A stretch of 64,000 nucleotides of DNA, from assembly GCF_044793635.1 (NCBI RefSeq), contig NZ_CP084992.1:868001-932000 (forward strand). The letters are read 5' to 3'. Under the pieces are notes generated by a model. It saw only the letters and a program-made list of their open reading frames with translations, searched no databases and was not told where the DNA came from. The first letter of the stretch is position 1. The number at the start of each line of letters is the position of its first letter. Shown here piece by piece: positions 35,485 through 43,594 of the stretch. The position numbers and the translations under genes were made by a program. This stretch comes from Virgibacillus_F necropolis_A. GTDB taxonomy: Bacteria; Bacillota; Bacilli; Bacillales; Amphibacillaceae.

Positions 35485-35499
35485 TTTTTACAATATACG

Positions 35500-35613
35500 T
35501 TATCCTCCATTTCGATCAGTAGTTCTCCATGCACAATCTCGAACATGACAGTATAGCTTTTCTTCAAAACTATCCCAGCTATAATAAGTTTGACTCTTAT
35601 TACGCTTCGGCAA
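35500..35613 (-). CDS. Possible 37-aa CxH-type small protein
   Basis: From TTG 35613 the ORF encodes a 37-aa peptide with KRNKSQTYYSWDSFEEKLY followed by CHVRDC (Cys and His spaced as in a small metal site) and a basic end. AAAGGG lies four bases upstream. A better ribosome-binding site (AGGAG) serves an ATG farther up in another frame, so a frameshift may separate the true start from this body. A terminator directly follows, supporting transcription. Could be a real gene or a broken one. Confidence 0.4.
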   Translation of the reverse strand: MPKRNKSQTYYSWDSFEEKLYCHVRDCAWRTTDRNGG

Positions 35614-35734
35614 ACAACCCTTTCATCAACATTCATCGTTGTCATTCTCCTGTTGACTAATCTTACTGTTTGCGCCTCTACCTCACCGATCTGATAAGGT
35701 TTAGTTTATGAAATTATGGTTTTATTATACTAAG

Positions 35735-36523
35735 TTATTCCTTATCTTGCAAGTCGCTTTTTGGAATTGCTATTGGTGGGGTACCATTTCCACCACCATA
35801 GAAATCTGGTATGTCTCCCATAATCGTTCCTGAATCAATGAAAATTTTAGTGCTGACTTCGGCCGTATCTGTAGTAAACGGTACGACAATGTCCACTCTT
35901 ACCTGTACCTCAACATAAATTTCATATATTACTCCATTTATACCGACTTGTTTCTCATCCATAAAAATATCGGATTGAATTGCACCAACAATTTCAAAAT
36001 TAACAGGAATTCTAGGACCTAAGTTAGCAAGAATTGTATTTTCAAATGCTTGCCCAATTGGTATTTCCACAACAGTCGGATCTTTATCGGCTAATTCATC
36101 TGCTGAATCACCAAAATCCTCAGTAGGCAATGATGGGTCATCTGTATCAACGGTTTCTCCCTTATTCATATTGTAAAGAAAGCTCTCAGCACGTTGAGTA
36201 ACAGTTCTAAGTGCTTTGTTGTAAGTTGCAGCATTCCATTCCATCAATGCTACATTTCCCTCGTCATCATAGGACACATTAACTAGTTCATCAAAAGTAA
36301 GATTCTCACTGGATTTCACTGCGGCATTAATTGCACGTGTTGCAAATTCTTCTGTTTTTAATTCAGCAATTTCCATTAATGGTGGTCGTATCTTATTGCC
36401 TACAAACCAAACGCTAAACCAAATCATTGCTATAAACAAAACACACGTTACAGCTAATATGTACTTTACTGGAGGCGGCGTACGCTTCTTTTTAAAATTG
36501 AAACTCTTTGGTTGCATCAACAT
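35735..36523 (-). CDS. yunB: Sporulation protein YunB
   Basis: The 262-aa protein has one N-terminal membrane helix (ILAVTCVLFIAMIWFSVWF, about residues 22-40) and an extracytoplasmic domain. Conserved patterns are ATRAINAAVKSS, VEIPIGQAFENTILANLGPRIPV and a GTIMGDIPDFYGGG tail. This matches B. subtilis YunB, needed for normal sporulation and expressed in the mother cell. Start 36523 has AAGGGGG upstream; six extra codons upstream lack one. Confidence 0.9.
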   Translation of the reverse strand: MLMQPKSFNFKKKRTPPPVKYILAVTCVLFIAMIWFSVWFVGNKIRPPLMEIAELKTEEFATRAINAAVKSSENLTFDELVNVSYDDEGNVALMEWNAATYNKALRTVTQRAESFLYNMNKGETVDTDDPSLPTEDFGDSADELADKDPTVVEIPIGQAFENTILANLGPRIPVNFEIVGAIQSDIFMDEKQVGINGVIYEIYVEVQVRVDIVVPFTTDTAEVSTKIFIDSGTIMGDIPDFYGGGNGTPPIAIPKSDLQDKE

Positions 36524-36581
36524 AAAATACCCCCTTAACACAAGTTATGCTTGTTTTAAGCGGGTTAGAATATAATTATAC

Positions 36582-37667
36582 TCATTCGTGAAAGCAGGCC
36601 TTAATTGTAATCGAAAGAATCTTAGATAAATCAATTTCATAGGGCAATACATGCTGTTGCTTCTCGTCTTTTGTTACTCGAACAATTGGGCGATCACATA
36701 AATGCTTATGTTGACGCGCAATCACTCCTGATCTGCTGTCACTTAATTCAACCAATAATCCGTTTGGATATACGGCTACACTTCGTTTAAAAGCCTCAAC
36801 TATATCCTTATCAAAAAGGTTCACAGCACCTGCATAAAGTATCTCCAGACCTTCATGTGGCAGCATAGCATCACGATAACTTCGATTGCTTGTTACAGCA
36901 TCAAACACGTCAGCAACGGCAATTATTTTAGCGTATAGATGTATCTGGTCCCCATCAATTCCCCTAGGGTAACCTGAACCATCTAACCGTTCATGATGCT
37001 GAAATGCGCAGTGAGCAACCATTAGGGGAATGCCCCCCTGTTTTCGCAAAAAATCATACCCATATTGAGTATGGCATTTTATCATTTCGTATTCAATTGA
37101 CGATAATTTGGTTGGTTTCTTCAATATCTCTGGGTCTATAAAAATTTTACCAATATCATGCAACATAGAACCAACACCAATTTCAACAAGCTTATCTTTT
37201 GTTAAATTGAGTTCCATTCCTATTGCAAGTGAATATATGGTAACGTTTAAGGAATGTTGAAAAATATAATCATCCGTAACAAAAACATCTGCTAATAATG
37301 ATAAAGCATCCTTTTTGTTCATAATTTCATCAAGTAGTCGCTCAACTACACTTGACATTTGTTTACCTTTTTTCTCTAAAATATATGAACGATCAGCTAA
37401 GCCATTTTGTTTTATATCATTAAAGGTATCCTTAATCGTTTTTGTCGCATCAATTCTTGCTTCTTCCGAAATAACTGATTCAATTTGAATATCATTGGTT
37501 AACTCGTCTTCGATATATATATATGTAATCCCTTGTTGAACAAGACGATTGATCATTTGCTGTGTTAAGCTTAATCCTTTTTGAATTAGAACCTTCCCAC
37601 TATCGTTAAATATGGCTTGTCCAACAATGGTTCCAGGTTTAAGTAATTTTGTGCTAGCTAATCTCAT
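36582..37667 (-). CDS. HD-GYP domain protein
   Basis: The 361-aa protein has an N-terminal helical/DUF3391-like region (residues 1-100) and an HD-GYP domain: FQHSLNVTIYSLAIG, LHDIGKIFIDPEIL (HD pair), HTQYGYDFL, HCAFQHHERLDGSGYPRG (GYP motif), and VADVFDAVTSNRSYRD. These residues fit a cyclic-di-GMP phosphodiesterase with a metal site. It is a stand-alone gene and no GGDEF partner is in the window. Confidence 0.92.
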   Translation of the reverse strand: MRLASTKLLKPGTIVGQAIFNDSGKVLIQKGLSLTQQMINRLVQQGITYIYIEDELTNDIQIESVISEEARIDATKTIKDTFNDIKQNGLADRSYILEKKGKQMSSVVERLLDEIMNKKDALSLLADVFVTDDYIFQHSLNVTIYSLAIGMELNLTKDKLVEIGVGSMLHDIGKIFIDPEILKKPTKLSSIEYEMIKCHTQYGYDFLRKQGGIPLMVAHCAFQHHERLDGSGYPRGIDGDQIHLYAKIIAVADVFDAVTSNRSYRDAMLPHEGLEILYAGAVNLFDKDIVEAFKRSVAVYPNGLLVELSDSRSGVIARQHKHLCDRPIVRVTKDEKQQHVLPYEIDLSKILSITIKACFHE

Positions 37668-37822
37668 AGCGGCGTTCTCCTAACTCTGTATCATACCGAA
37701 TTGAACTCATCATGATACTAAATGTTCAGTAGAAAATCCTGTCACTCGGCACTTTATAAAAGCAAATGGTTTCTTATTAAGTCAAATAACTAGTATGCCT
37801 TCCTTTGTGGAAGACATACTGG

Positions 37823-38125
37823 TTATGATATGCGCCCCAATGCATCTTTTCCAATCATCCCTATTTCCCAGCCGAACGATTTTGATGCATCGGTTATTTT
37901 TTCAAGTGGTGCATGTAATAAATCATCAATGGTTCTAACGCCAACAGCCCGGGCTGCAATAACATTCCGATCTGATAACTTTTCATTTAAAAGGTCTACA
38001 TCTAAAGCGCCACACATGATATAACCGATATCGTTTGAAATCATGAGTAAGTTAGTCTTTGGAAGTTCCACAGTAATTGCGGTGAAAAACATCCCATCAA
38101 TTTCTAAAGGATTTACAGTAATCAT
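37823..38125 (-). CDS. yunC: YunC family protein (DUF1805)
   Basis: The 100-aa protein has the DUF1805 pattern: FTAITVELPKTNLLMISNDIGYIMCGALDVDLLNE, IAARAVGVRTIDDLL and a C-terminal SFGWEIGMIGKDAL. It matches B. subtilis YunC in length and position. Function unknown. It precedes nothing on its strand until yunB-side genes 150 bp away. Confidence 0.88.
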   Translation of the reverse strand: MITVNPLEIDGMFFTAITVELPKTNLLMISNDIGYIMCGALDVDLLNEKLSDRNVIAARAVGVRTIDDLLHAPLEKITDASKSFGWEIGMIGKDALGRIS

Positions 38126-38193
38126 TCAAGTATTGCCTCCTTTTCTCCATCACCATATATATGTATGCAGATAAGGGCTTAGGTGCTACTCGA

Positions 38194-39597
38194 CTACTGT
38201 TTTGATCCGTATTCCTTCTTTAACGTTTGGGCTAACAAATCCCGTAGAAATTCAGGCAGGTAATACTTTTTGCTTTCAGACTTAGCGACTTCTGGCAATA
38301 ATCTTCCAAAAGTAAATGTATCAGCTGTTGCTACATGGTAAGAATGATCAGGATTTAGTGGTTGCCCATTCATGGTCACATTTTTCACGTATTCCTGCCC
38401 ATCTTCCTTTATTTCTGTTTCTACTTCTACACCCGCATATATCATCCTACCAAGAACTTCTCCACGAAATCCAAATCCTTTTAACTTTAATTCCATAAAT
38501 TCTTTTGTGAATGATGCGCGAATTACTTCCATTAGTTCATCACCTTTTAAGATGACTACACAAGGATTGATTGGATGTGGGCAAATACGGTGAATATCTT
38601 TAAGAGATACGTCTCCTACTTCAAACTGATCAAGCAAAACCCCGGCATTTAACATTGCACAGTCAGCCTTTGTCCAAGCTTTTAATGTTTCTGACAGCTT
38701 CTCCATTATTGGTGTATCATTAAACCAACTAACTTCAATTGCCTCACTTAGTGTAACAACTTTTTCTTCGAGGACTTTATCCGCTTGAACAATTAAGTCA
38801 TTTAATTTTTCTTCTGTTTGTAAGTCTTTTGCTCTATGTGTTATATCGGTTGTATACGCCTCTTTGTTAACTAATTTTTTCTGCGTTTGGTCCCATGTCA
38901 ATATAACTTCACCGACAAATGCACAATGTTTTCCCGCAGCAGTAATAATTGTGTTGTTTATCGTTTCACCTGTACGCAGTAAATGATGTGTATGTCCGCC
39001 AATAATAACATCGATATCGTCATACCTTCTTGCAATTTCCTGATCTTCCGTTATACCTAAATGTGACAATAGAATAATGATATCTGTATGGTTTGCAAGA
39101 TCCCTTATATAGGTATCCAATACTTCAAAAGGGGGTGCAATATGCCAATCCAATAACTCATAAAATGCATTAAATGGTGCAGTTAACCCTAAAACGCCAA
39201 TCTTTACCCCGTTTACTGAGGTAATTTTAACGCTTGGCTGAAACCAAGGTGGATGAGCGCCTTTAAGGTTTTGCAGATTCGCACATACGACTTCAAAATT
39301 AGCATCATCATATAAATGATACAAATCTTCATGCGCAAGCGTGATTCCTTCGTTATTTCCTAAAGTAACAACATCATATCCTACATCATTCATTAATTGT
39401 ACATTCGCCTTTCCCATAAACGCTTCGGCAATCGGATGTACACGGTCAACATGATCACCAATATCAAAAAGCCAACAGGACTGATTTTCTGCATTTTTCT
39501 GATCCTTTACTTCCTTTAAATATCCTGCTACCCGGGCCCATCGACTAAAATTACTATGTAAATCGTTCGTATAATAAAAGAATAATTTTTCCTCCAC
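38194..39597 (-). CDS. yunD: 5'-nucleotidase family metallophosphatase YunD
   Basis: The 467-aa cytosolic protein (no signal peptide) has a metallophosphatase domain: TNDLHSNFSRW, IGDHVDRV, LGNNEG (in place of GNHE), LSHLG and GGHTHHLL. A 5_nucleotid C-terminal domain follows (about residues 280-460) with KGDELMEVI and a YHVATADTF. In the family GNNEx replaces GNHEx in YunD. It hydrolyses nucleotides or sugar-nucleotides. It is just downstream of yunE (12 bp). Confidence 0.92.
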   Translation of the reverse strand: MEEKLFFYYTNDLHSNFSRWARVAGYLKEVKDQKNAENQSCWLFDIGDHVDRVHPIAEAFMGKANVQLMNDVGYDVVTLGNNEGITLAHEDLYHLYDDANFEVVCANLQNLKGAHPPWFQPSVKITSVNGVKIGVLGLTAPFNAFYELLDWHIAPPFEVLDTYIRDLANHTDIIILLSHLGITEDQEIARRYDDIDVIIGGHTHHLLRTGETINNTIITAAGKHCAFVGEVILTWDQTQKKLVNKEAYTTDITHRAKDLQTEEKLNDLIVQADKVLEEKVVTLSEAIEVSWFNDTPIMEKLSETLKAWTKADCAMLNAGVLLDQFEVGDVSLKDIHRICPHPINPCVVILKGDELMEVIRASFTKEFMELKLKGFGFRGEVLGRMIYAGVEVETEIKEDGQEYVKNVTMNGQPLNPDHSYHVATADTFTFGRLLPEVAKSESKKYYLPEFLRDLLAQTLKKEYGSKQ

Positions 39598-39609
39598 AAA
39601 ACCTACTCC

Positions 39610-40428
39610 TTATGTTAATCCTTCAATAATTAAACGTAATCCGACAACTATTAAAAGCACGCGCAAAATCCATTCAAGTGCCTGACTTTTTACTTTCTGA
39701 TTCACCTTAGCGCCGATTGTTCCACCAATCCAGGCTCCAGGAATAAAAAATAAGACATATTGCCATGATACATGACCAAGAATAATATGTGTTCCAGCAC
39801 TTATGATACTAATAAAAACAATCATAAACATGGATGTCGCGACTGCGATATGTGCAGGAAATCCAAACAGTAAAATCATCACTGGAACCATGATAGATCC
39901 ACCACCGATACCGAACAGACCGGCTAATGTTCCAACAAGTAACGAAACAATGAATGCGGTCCAAAAGGATACCGAGTAATGATATGTTTTTCCGTCGAAA
40001 TGAAACGACCGCATGTTTTTCTGTGAACTAGATGGTTCTTCTGATATTGCTTTCCGTTTTAATAAAAATAATAATGATAGAACTACCATTAGAATACCGA
40101 AGTAAAACGAAAATTTTTCTGCCGCAACAAATTGATTTAACCATGATCCGAGGATCCCACCAGGTATACTTCCAGATAATAGTAATAAACCTGTCTTATA
40201 ATCAACTCGGCCTTTTTTTAAATAAGAAATAGTTGAAGAGAGTGCAGTAAAAACCATCACAATTAATGAAATTCCTACAATTGTCTGTGGAGTAGCCCAT
40301 GCGAATTCACTTGAAATTTGATGTAAAAATAATAAGGCCGGAATCAGAATAATTCCCCCACCAAGTCCGATCAGACTGCCTCCAAATGCTGTGACTATCC
40401 CAACTATAAAACATATAATGTAAACCAA
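39610..40428 (-). CDS. yunE: TauE/SafE-family membrane transporter YunE
   Basis: The 272-aa membrane protein has about eight helices and two related halves: VTAFGGSLIGLGGGIILIPALL early and VGTLAGLFGIGGGSIMVPVMILLF later, the GxGGG repeats of TauE/SafE exporters. These move sulfite or organosulfonates. Its homologue is B. subtilis YunE. It leads the yunE-yunD unit. Confidence 0.9.
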   Translation of the reverse strand: MVYIICFIVGIVTAFGGSLIGLGGGIILIPALLFLHQISSEFAWATPQTIVGISLIVMVFTALSSTISYLKKGRVDYKTGLLLLSGSIPGGILGSWLNQFVAAEKFSFYFGILMVVLSLLFLLKRKAISEEPSSSQKNMRSFHFDGKTYHYSVSFWTAFIVSLLVGTLAGLFGIGGGSIMVPVMILLFGFPAHIAVATSMFMIVFISIISAGTHIILGHVSWQYVLFFIPGAWIGGTIGAKVNQKVKSQALEWILRVLLIVVGLRLIIEGLT

Positions 40429-40554
40429 TTATATCCCTTCCGTCTTCCAATCTTTATTTACGTCTATCTTATAATTAATATTAGCACGCTTTAAGTGGCA
40501 TTTCTAATTATTGGATGCACGGTATATTTGATTAAAGGTAGATATATTAGAAAA

Positions 40555-40663
40555 GCGCAAGCGCCTTGGTCAGCCCCGACAAGTTTAAGACGAATCTCTT
40601 AGTGATGATTTTTATCACAAAGAGATTTGACTTAAAACCTCAGGCGGGCTAGGGCGCTTGCGC
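40555..40663. repeat. Bacillaceae hairpin repeat (GCGCAAGCGCC type)
   Basis: GCGCAAGCGCC (40555-40565) pairs perfectly with 40653-40663, with GTCAGCCCCGAC-like and AATCTCTT/AAGAGATT arms within. I recognise this as a dispersed intergenic repeat in Bacillaceae. Confidence 0.55.
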
Positions 40664-40708
40664 TAGACAGATTAACGCCAAAGTTTTTATACTTTCTTTA
40701 CTAATAAC

Positions 40709-40738
40709 AAAAAACCCGCAACATTGTGCGGGTTTTTT
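40709..40738. terminator. Former sufB terminator
   Basis: AAAAACCCGCA and TGCGGGTTTTTT form a bidirectional terminator. It lies just left of attL, so before the insertion it would have followed the sufB stop codon by about ten bases on the minus strand. Confidence 0.8.
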
Positions 40739-40754
40739 AAAAAGGGTTTATCCT

Positions 40755-40780
40755 ATTGAACCTTCCATTTCGAATTTGAT
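40755..40780. repeat. attL core (26 bp)
   Basis: The 26 bases starting ATTGAACCTTCCATTT and ending AATTTGAT are identical at 63816-63841. To its left the minus-strand sequence encodes the sufB C terminus GSIG and a stop codon with one synonymous change, so this is the displaced native 3' end. Confidence 0.88.
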
Positions 40781-40882
40781 TATTTTTGGATTTCATTTTA
40801 TGTCATAACTATTCAAAATGCTTACGTTGTTTGTTTTTTTCAATATCAGCTTTCAAACTTATTTATACTTTTTCAATTTAAC

Positions 40883-40904
40883 GGGGCACATTTGGGGCAC
40901 AAAA
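40883..40904. repeat. Possible integrase arm site, left
   Basis: GGGGCACATTTGGGGCAC followed by AAAA is 18/22 identical to 63729-63750 in the same orientation. Both lie just inside the element ends. A role as integrase arm-type binding site is inferred from position and internal GGGGCA repeat. Confidence 0.4.
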
Positions 40905-41264
40905 GCCACTAATACTTAATTGAAAGGACATGAACCAAATTTTAACTTATGTAATTGTCATCATAAATTACATTTCTACTGCGTTAGATAACTGAACTGT
41001 TATTATACTTTTGCGTATTTATTTCTATCTAACCCTATCTCAAATGATGTTTTATTAGCATAATTATTTAATCCCTATTTTTTATAGTTCTTCAGCGATA
41101 CATCCCATGGAAATACATTACTCATATAAACCAGTTAATACCGAATACTTTATTCATTATTAAGGCTGTAGCTTAACAGAGTAAATTTTCAAAGCCATAT
41201 AAATCACCATAAGTTCTTCACATAAAATTGACTTCCATTATAAGAACTTCCCTTCTATCAAAAA
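40905..41264. other. Non-coding left end of the element
   Basis: About 360 bp of AT-rich sequence between the possible arm site and the first gene. I see no supported ORF, repeat or RNA in it. Confidence 0.4.
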
Positions 41265-41510
41265 TTAATTCTTATAGTAATCAATAAGTTCGTTATAATC
41301 TATATTTTCAAAACTGATGTGAATAATTTCCGACACATAACCTTCGGTGATCGATTGGAGATCATTTTTTATTTTGTTTTCAATTTTTTCACTTAATATA
41401 GATATAAGCTCTAGCTCGTCATTTGTTTCTGTATCATTTAAGATAATATCTATTTCATCACCTAACCATTTTGAAACTAATTTTGTTTCGACATTTTTGA
41501 ATTTGTTCAT
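41265..41510 (-). CDS. Small acidic hypothetical protein near the methyltransferase
   Basis: The 81-aa protein starts MNKFKNVETKLVSKWLGDE with GAGGAG upstream, and is rich in Glu, Asp and Ile (DETNDELELISILSEKIE pattern). It is soluble. It is 100 bp downstream of the cytosine methyltransferase gene and probably on its transcript. An 32-codon extension in the same frame has no ribosome-binding site. A partner or controller of the system is conceivable. Function unknown. Confidence 0.6.
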   Translation of the reverse strand: MNKFKNVETKLVSKWLGDEIDIILNDTETNDELELISILSEKIENKIKNDLQSITEGYVSEIIHISFENIDYNELIDYYKN

Positions 41511-41613
41511 TGGGCAACTCTCCTCTTTAACATTATAGCTTACTATCTTCTTATCTTGTAATATACTACTTGTTATTATAAAAAAAGAAATCGTTTGGAA
41601 AAGCAAGTTTTTT

Positions 41614-43356
41614 CTAAGAATGAATAAGCGGCTCGTTAATTTGTGTACTTGATTTGTTTACATTATCTTTATTAAGAAGATCACTTACTTTCAAAGGAAC
41701 CTTCCTATCTAATGACTCCAATAAGCTCTCCGCTATAACCCTTGCCAATAAGGGCGGCACAGCATTACCAATTTGCTGATACTGACTATCTTTACTACCC
41801 TTGAAAATATAGTTATCTTTAAAAGATTGTAACCTAGCTGCTTCACGTATACTTAAAGCTCTATCACTAACCGGATGGATCCACATTGATTTTCTTACAT
41901 TCAACACTGTATCAGAGGGCAATTTATAATTAAGTCTCTTATAAACGGTATTTTGCGTTCTAGTATGATCACTATATGTTGCCTTTAATGATTCATCCAA
42001 GTCGTGAAAGTTTTGTCCAGGTAGTAATGCCTTAAATCTTTTTATTGCAATTTCCCTTGTATTAGTTCTCACATGATTATGAAGCTTCTTCTCATCATCA
42101 TTAAGGTAATTATTTAACTTACTTAATAAGATTGGGGAAGTTGTTTTAACCTTCTCCCCTTTTAATATATCTATCCCTGGTGAGTCTTCCTCTAAATCAC
42201 CTATAGCATCATGTATTGTATAGTAATCCTCTGCATTTTCAAATAGGGGTTTTGGGAGCTTTATATCTTCATTTTTTAATAACGTTTTATTTATACCTAT
42301 TAAAATTAACCTTTTTCTGACTTGTGGAACACCATATTCTGCTGCATTAAATAAATTATGATCATTATTTACTTTATAGCCTAGGTATTCTAATTTTGCA
42401 GTTAAATATTCTAACACATTAAATGTTTTCAACTTAATTAACATACTGTTACCAATACTAAACAATAAATCTTTATAAAGAATGTGGTTGTCGAATACTT
42501 CCTTTATCTTATGAAGTACTTTTTGTGTTTCCACAATAACATTTATAGAACTATGTAGTTGGACAGAATCAACATTCCTATCACCTTTCAGGATATTTTC
42601 CAAATTTACCCTGACTTTATTCAATTCTTCCTCATAACGTTTACTCCAGCATGCTGATACTAGAGTACCCCACAATGAAAGTAATTGACTCAAGTATTTT
42701 AAGTTTTTTTTCTCTTTGAAATACTCCTCTAAATCATTATCGTTTCCGGTTTTTCTAAGTACTGTGCTTAACTTTGATACTACATTCTTGTCTATGAGAT
42801 AAGGCGACAAATCCCTATTTTCTTGGGAAGACCTAGTTATAAATTCTATTAATTCTGGAGAGACGCAAGTCTTTTGACCAATTTTAATATCTTCTAAACC
42901 AAGCTGAATATTCAGCTTTTTAATTTCTGCAATATCATTTTTACTATAGTAAAATTTGTGTTTTTTAGAACCCATACTACTTACATTTTCCATAACTAAC
43001 GCTTTAGGTCGTATTTCTTCAATTGCTTTTAAATAGTATTTCACCAATTGGTTATTACTTGATATAAGAGTGTTCTTTTGACGATTTGCATTAGAGAATC
43101 CTTGGCATGGCGGTCCACCTATTACTACGTCTATATCACGATAAATCTCTTTCAAATTTCCATTACCATCTAAAAAGTTTAATTTTGTAATATCGCGTTT
43201 CAATAATACTTTGTCCCCATGATTTTCCTTGTAGGTTTCTCTCGCGTTATTATCAAGTTCAACTGCCATTTTTACTTCAAACTGCCCAGTCTGTTCGAAT
43301 CCATTACTCATACCGCCTGCTCCTGCAAATAAATCTATTATCTTTAATTTCGTCAT
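41614..43356 (-). CDS. C5-cytosine DNA methyltransferase (Dcm family)
   Basis: The 580-aa enzyme transfers a methyl group from S-adenosylmethionine to cytosine C5. Motifs: I IDLFAGAGGMSNGF (7-20), IV IGGPPCQGFSNANRQ (79-93, catalytic Cys 84), VI LVMENVSS, VIII region with KRLNYKLPSDTV, IX/X RAARLQSF and QYQQIGNAVPPLLARV. A long insertion between motifs VI and VIII (about 130-330) is unlike minimal Dcm enzymes and probably carries target recognition or partner contacts. It has its own leader and is separated from the AIPR gene by a terminator. It is the modification part of the cassette. Confidence 0.94.
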   Translation of the reverse strand: MTKLKIIDLFAGAGGMSNGFEQTGQFEVKMAVELDNNARETYKENHGDKVLLKRDITKLNFLDGNGNLKEIYRDIDVVIGGPPCQGFSNANRQKNTLISSNNQLVKYYLKAIEEIRPKALVMENVSSMGSKKHKFYYSKNDIAEIKKLNIQLGLEDIKIGQKTCVSPELIEFITRSSQENRDLSPYLIDKNVVSKLSTVLRKTGNDNDLEEYFKEKKNLKYLSQLLSLWGTLVSACWSKRYEEELNKVRVNLENILKGDRNVDSVQLHSSINVIVETQKVLHKIKEVFDNHILYKDLLFSIGNSMLIKLKTFNVLEYLTAKLEYLGYKVNNDHNLFNAAEYGVPQVRKRLILIGINKTLLKNEDIKLPKPLFENAEDYYTIHDAIGDLEEDSPGIDILKGEKVKTTSPILLSKLNNYLNDDEKKLHNHVRTNTREIAIKRFKALLPGQNFHDLDESLKATYSDHTRTQNTVYKRLNYKLPSDTVLNVRKSMWIHPVSDRALSIREAARLQSFKDNYIFKGSKDSQYQQIGNAVPPLLARVIAESLLESLDRKVPLKVSDLLNKDNVNKSSTQINEPLIHS

Positions 43357-43556
43357 AAAAATTCTCTCCTCTAGAAGGGATATCTTCTATATAACTATCA
43401 TAAAATTACTTTTTATCTTAATGATCTTATTATGAGCCTACGTGTTTTAAACATTACCCTACCATCTTTATTATACCATTTTAATTATATCACTACTAAA
43501 GACGAATTTAGGGTACAGCCACTTTTATATGACCGCATATACTTAACAAGCTAGCT

Positions 43557-43593
43557 TTAAAAAAACTGAGTGCCCTTTAGAAAGGCCCTCAGT
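43557..43593 (-). terminator. Terminator after the AIPR gene
   Basis: On the minus strand ACTGAGGGCC pairs with GGGCACTCAGT (with one bulge), followed by T7. It lies directly behind the AIPR stop, so the methyltransferase is not simply read through. Confidence 0.75.
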
Positions 43594-43594
43594 T

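Larger units (their letters stand above)
40429..40747. other. Intergenic region left of the integrative element
   Basis: This 320-bp stretch contains the yunE leader, a large hairpin repeat (40555-40663), and the terminator that once followed sufB (40709-40738). No coding ORF is seen. Confidence 0.5.

Noticed and set aside
35260..35645. Lysine riboswitch or T-box before nhaC
   Set aside because: The leader folds, but I could not find the conserved T-box core or lysine riboswitch sequences; the repeat explanation fits better.
40429..41264. CRISPR array or tRNA as integration target
   Set aside because: No spaced repeats or cloverleaf are present; the duplicated sequence is clearly the sufB coding end.
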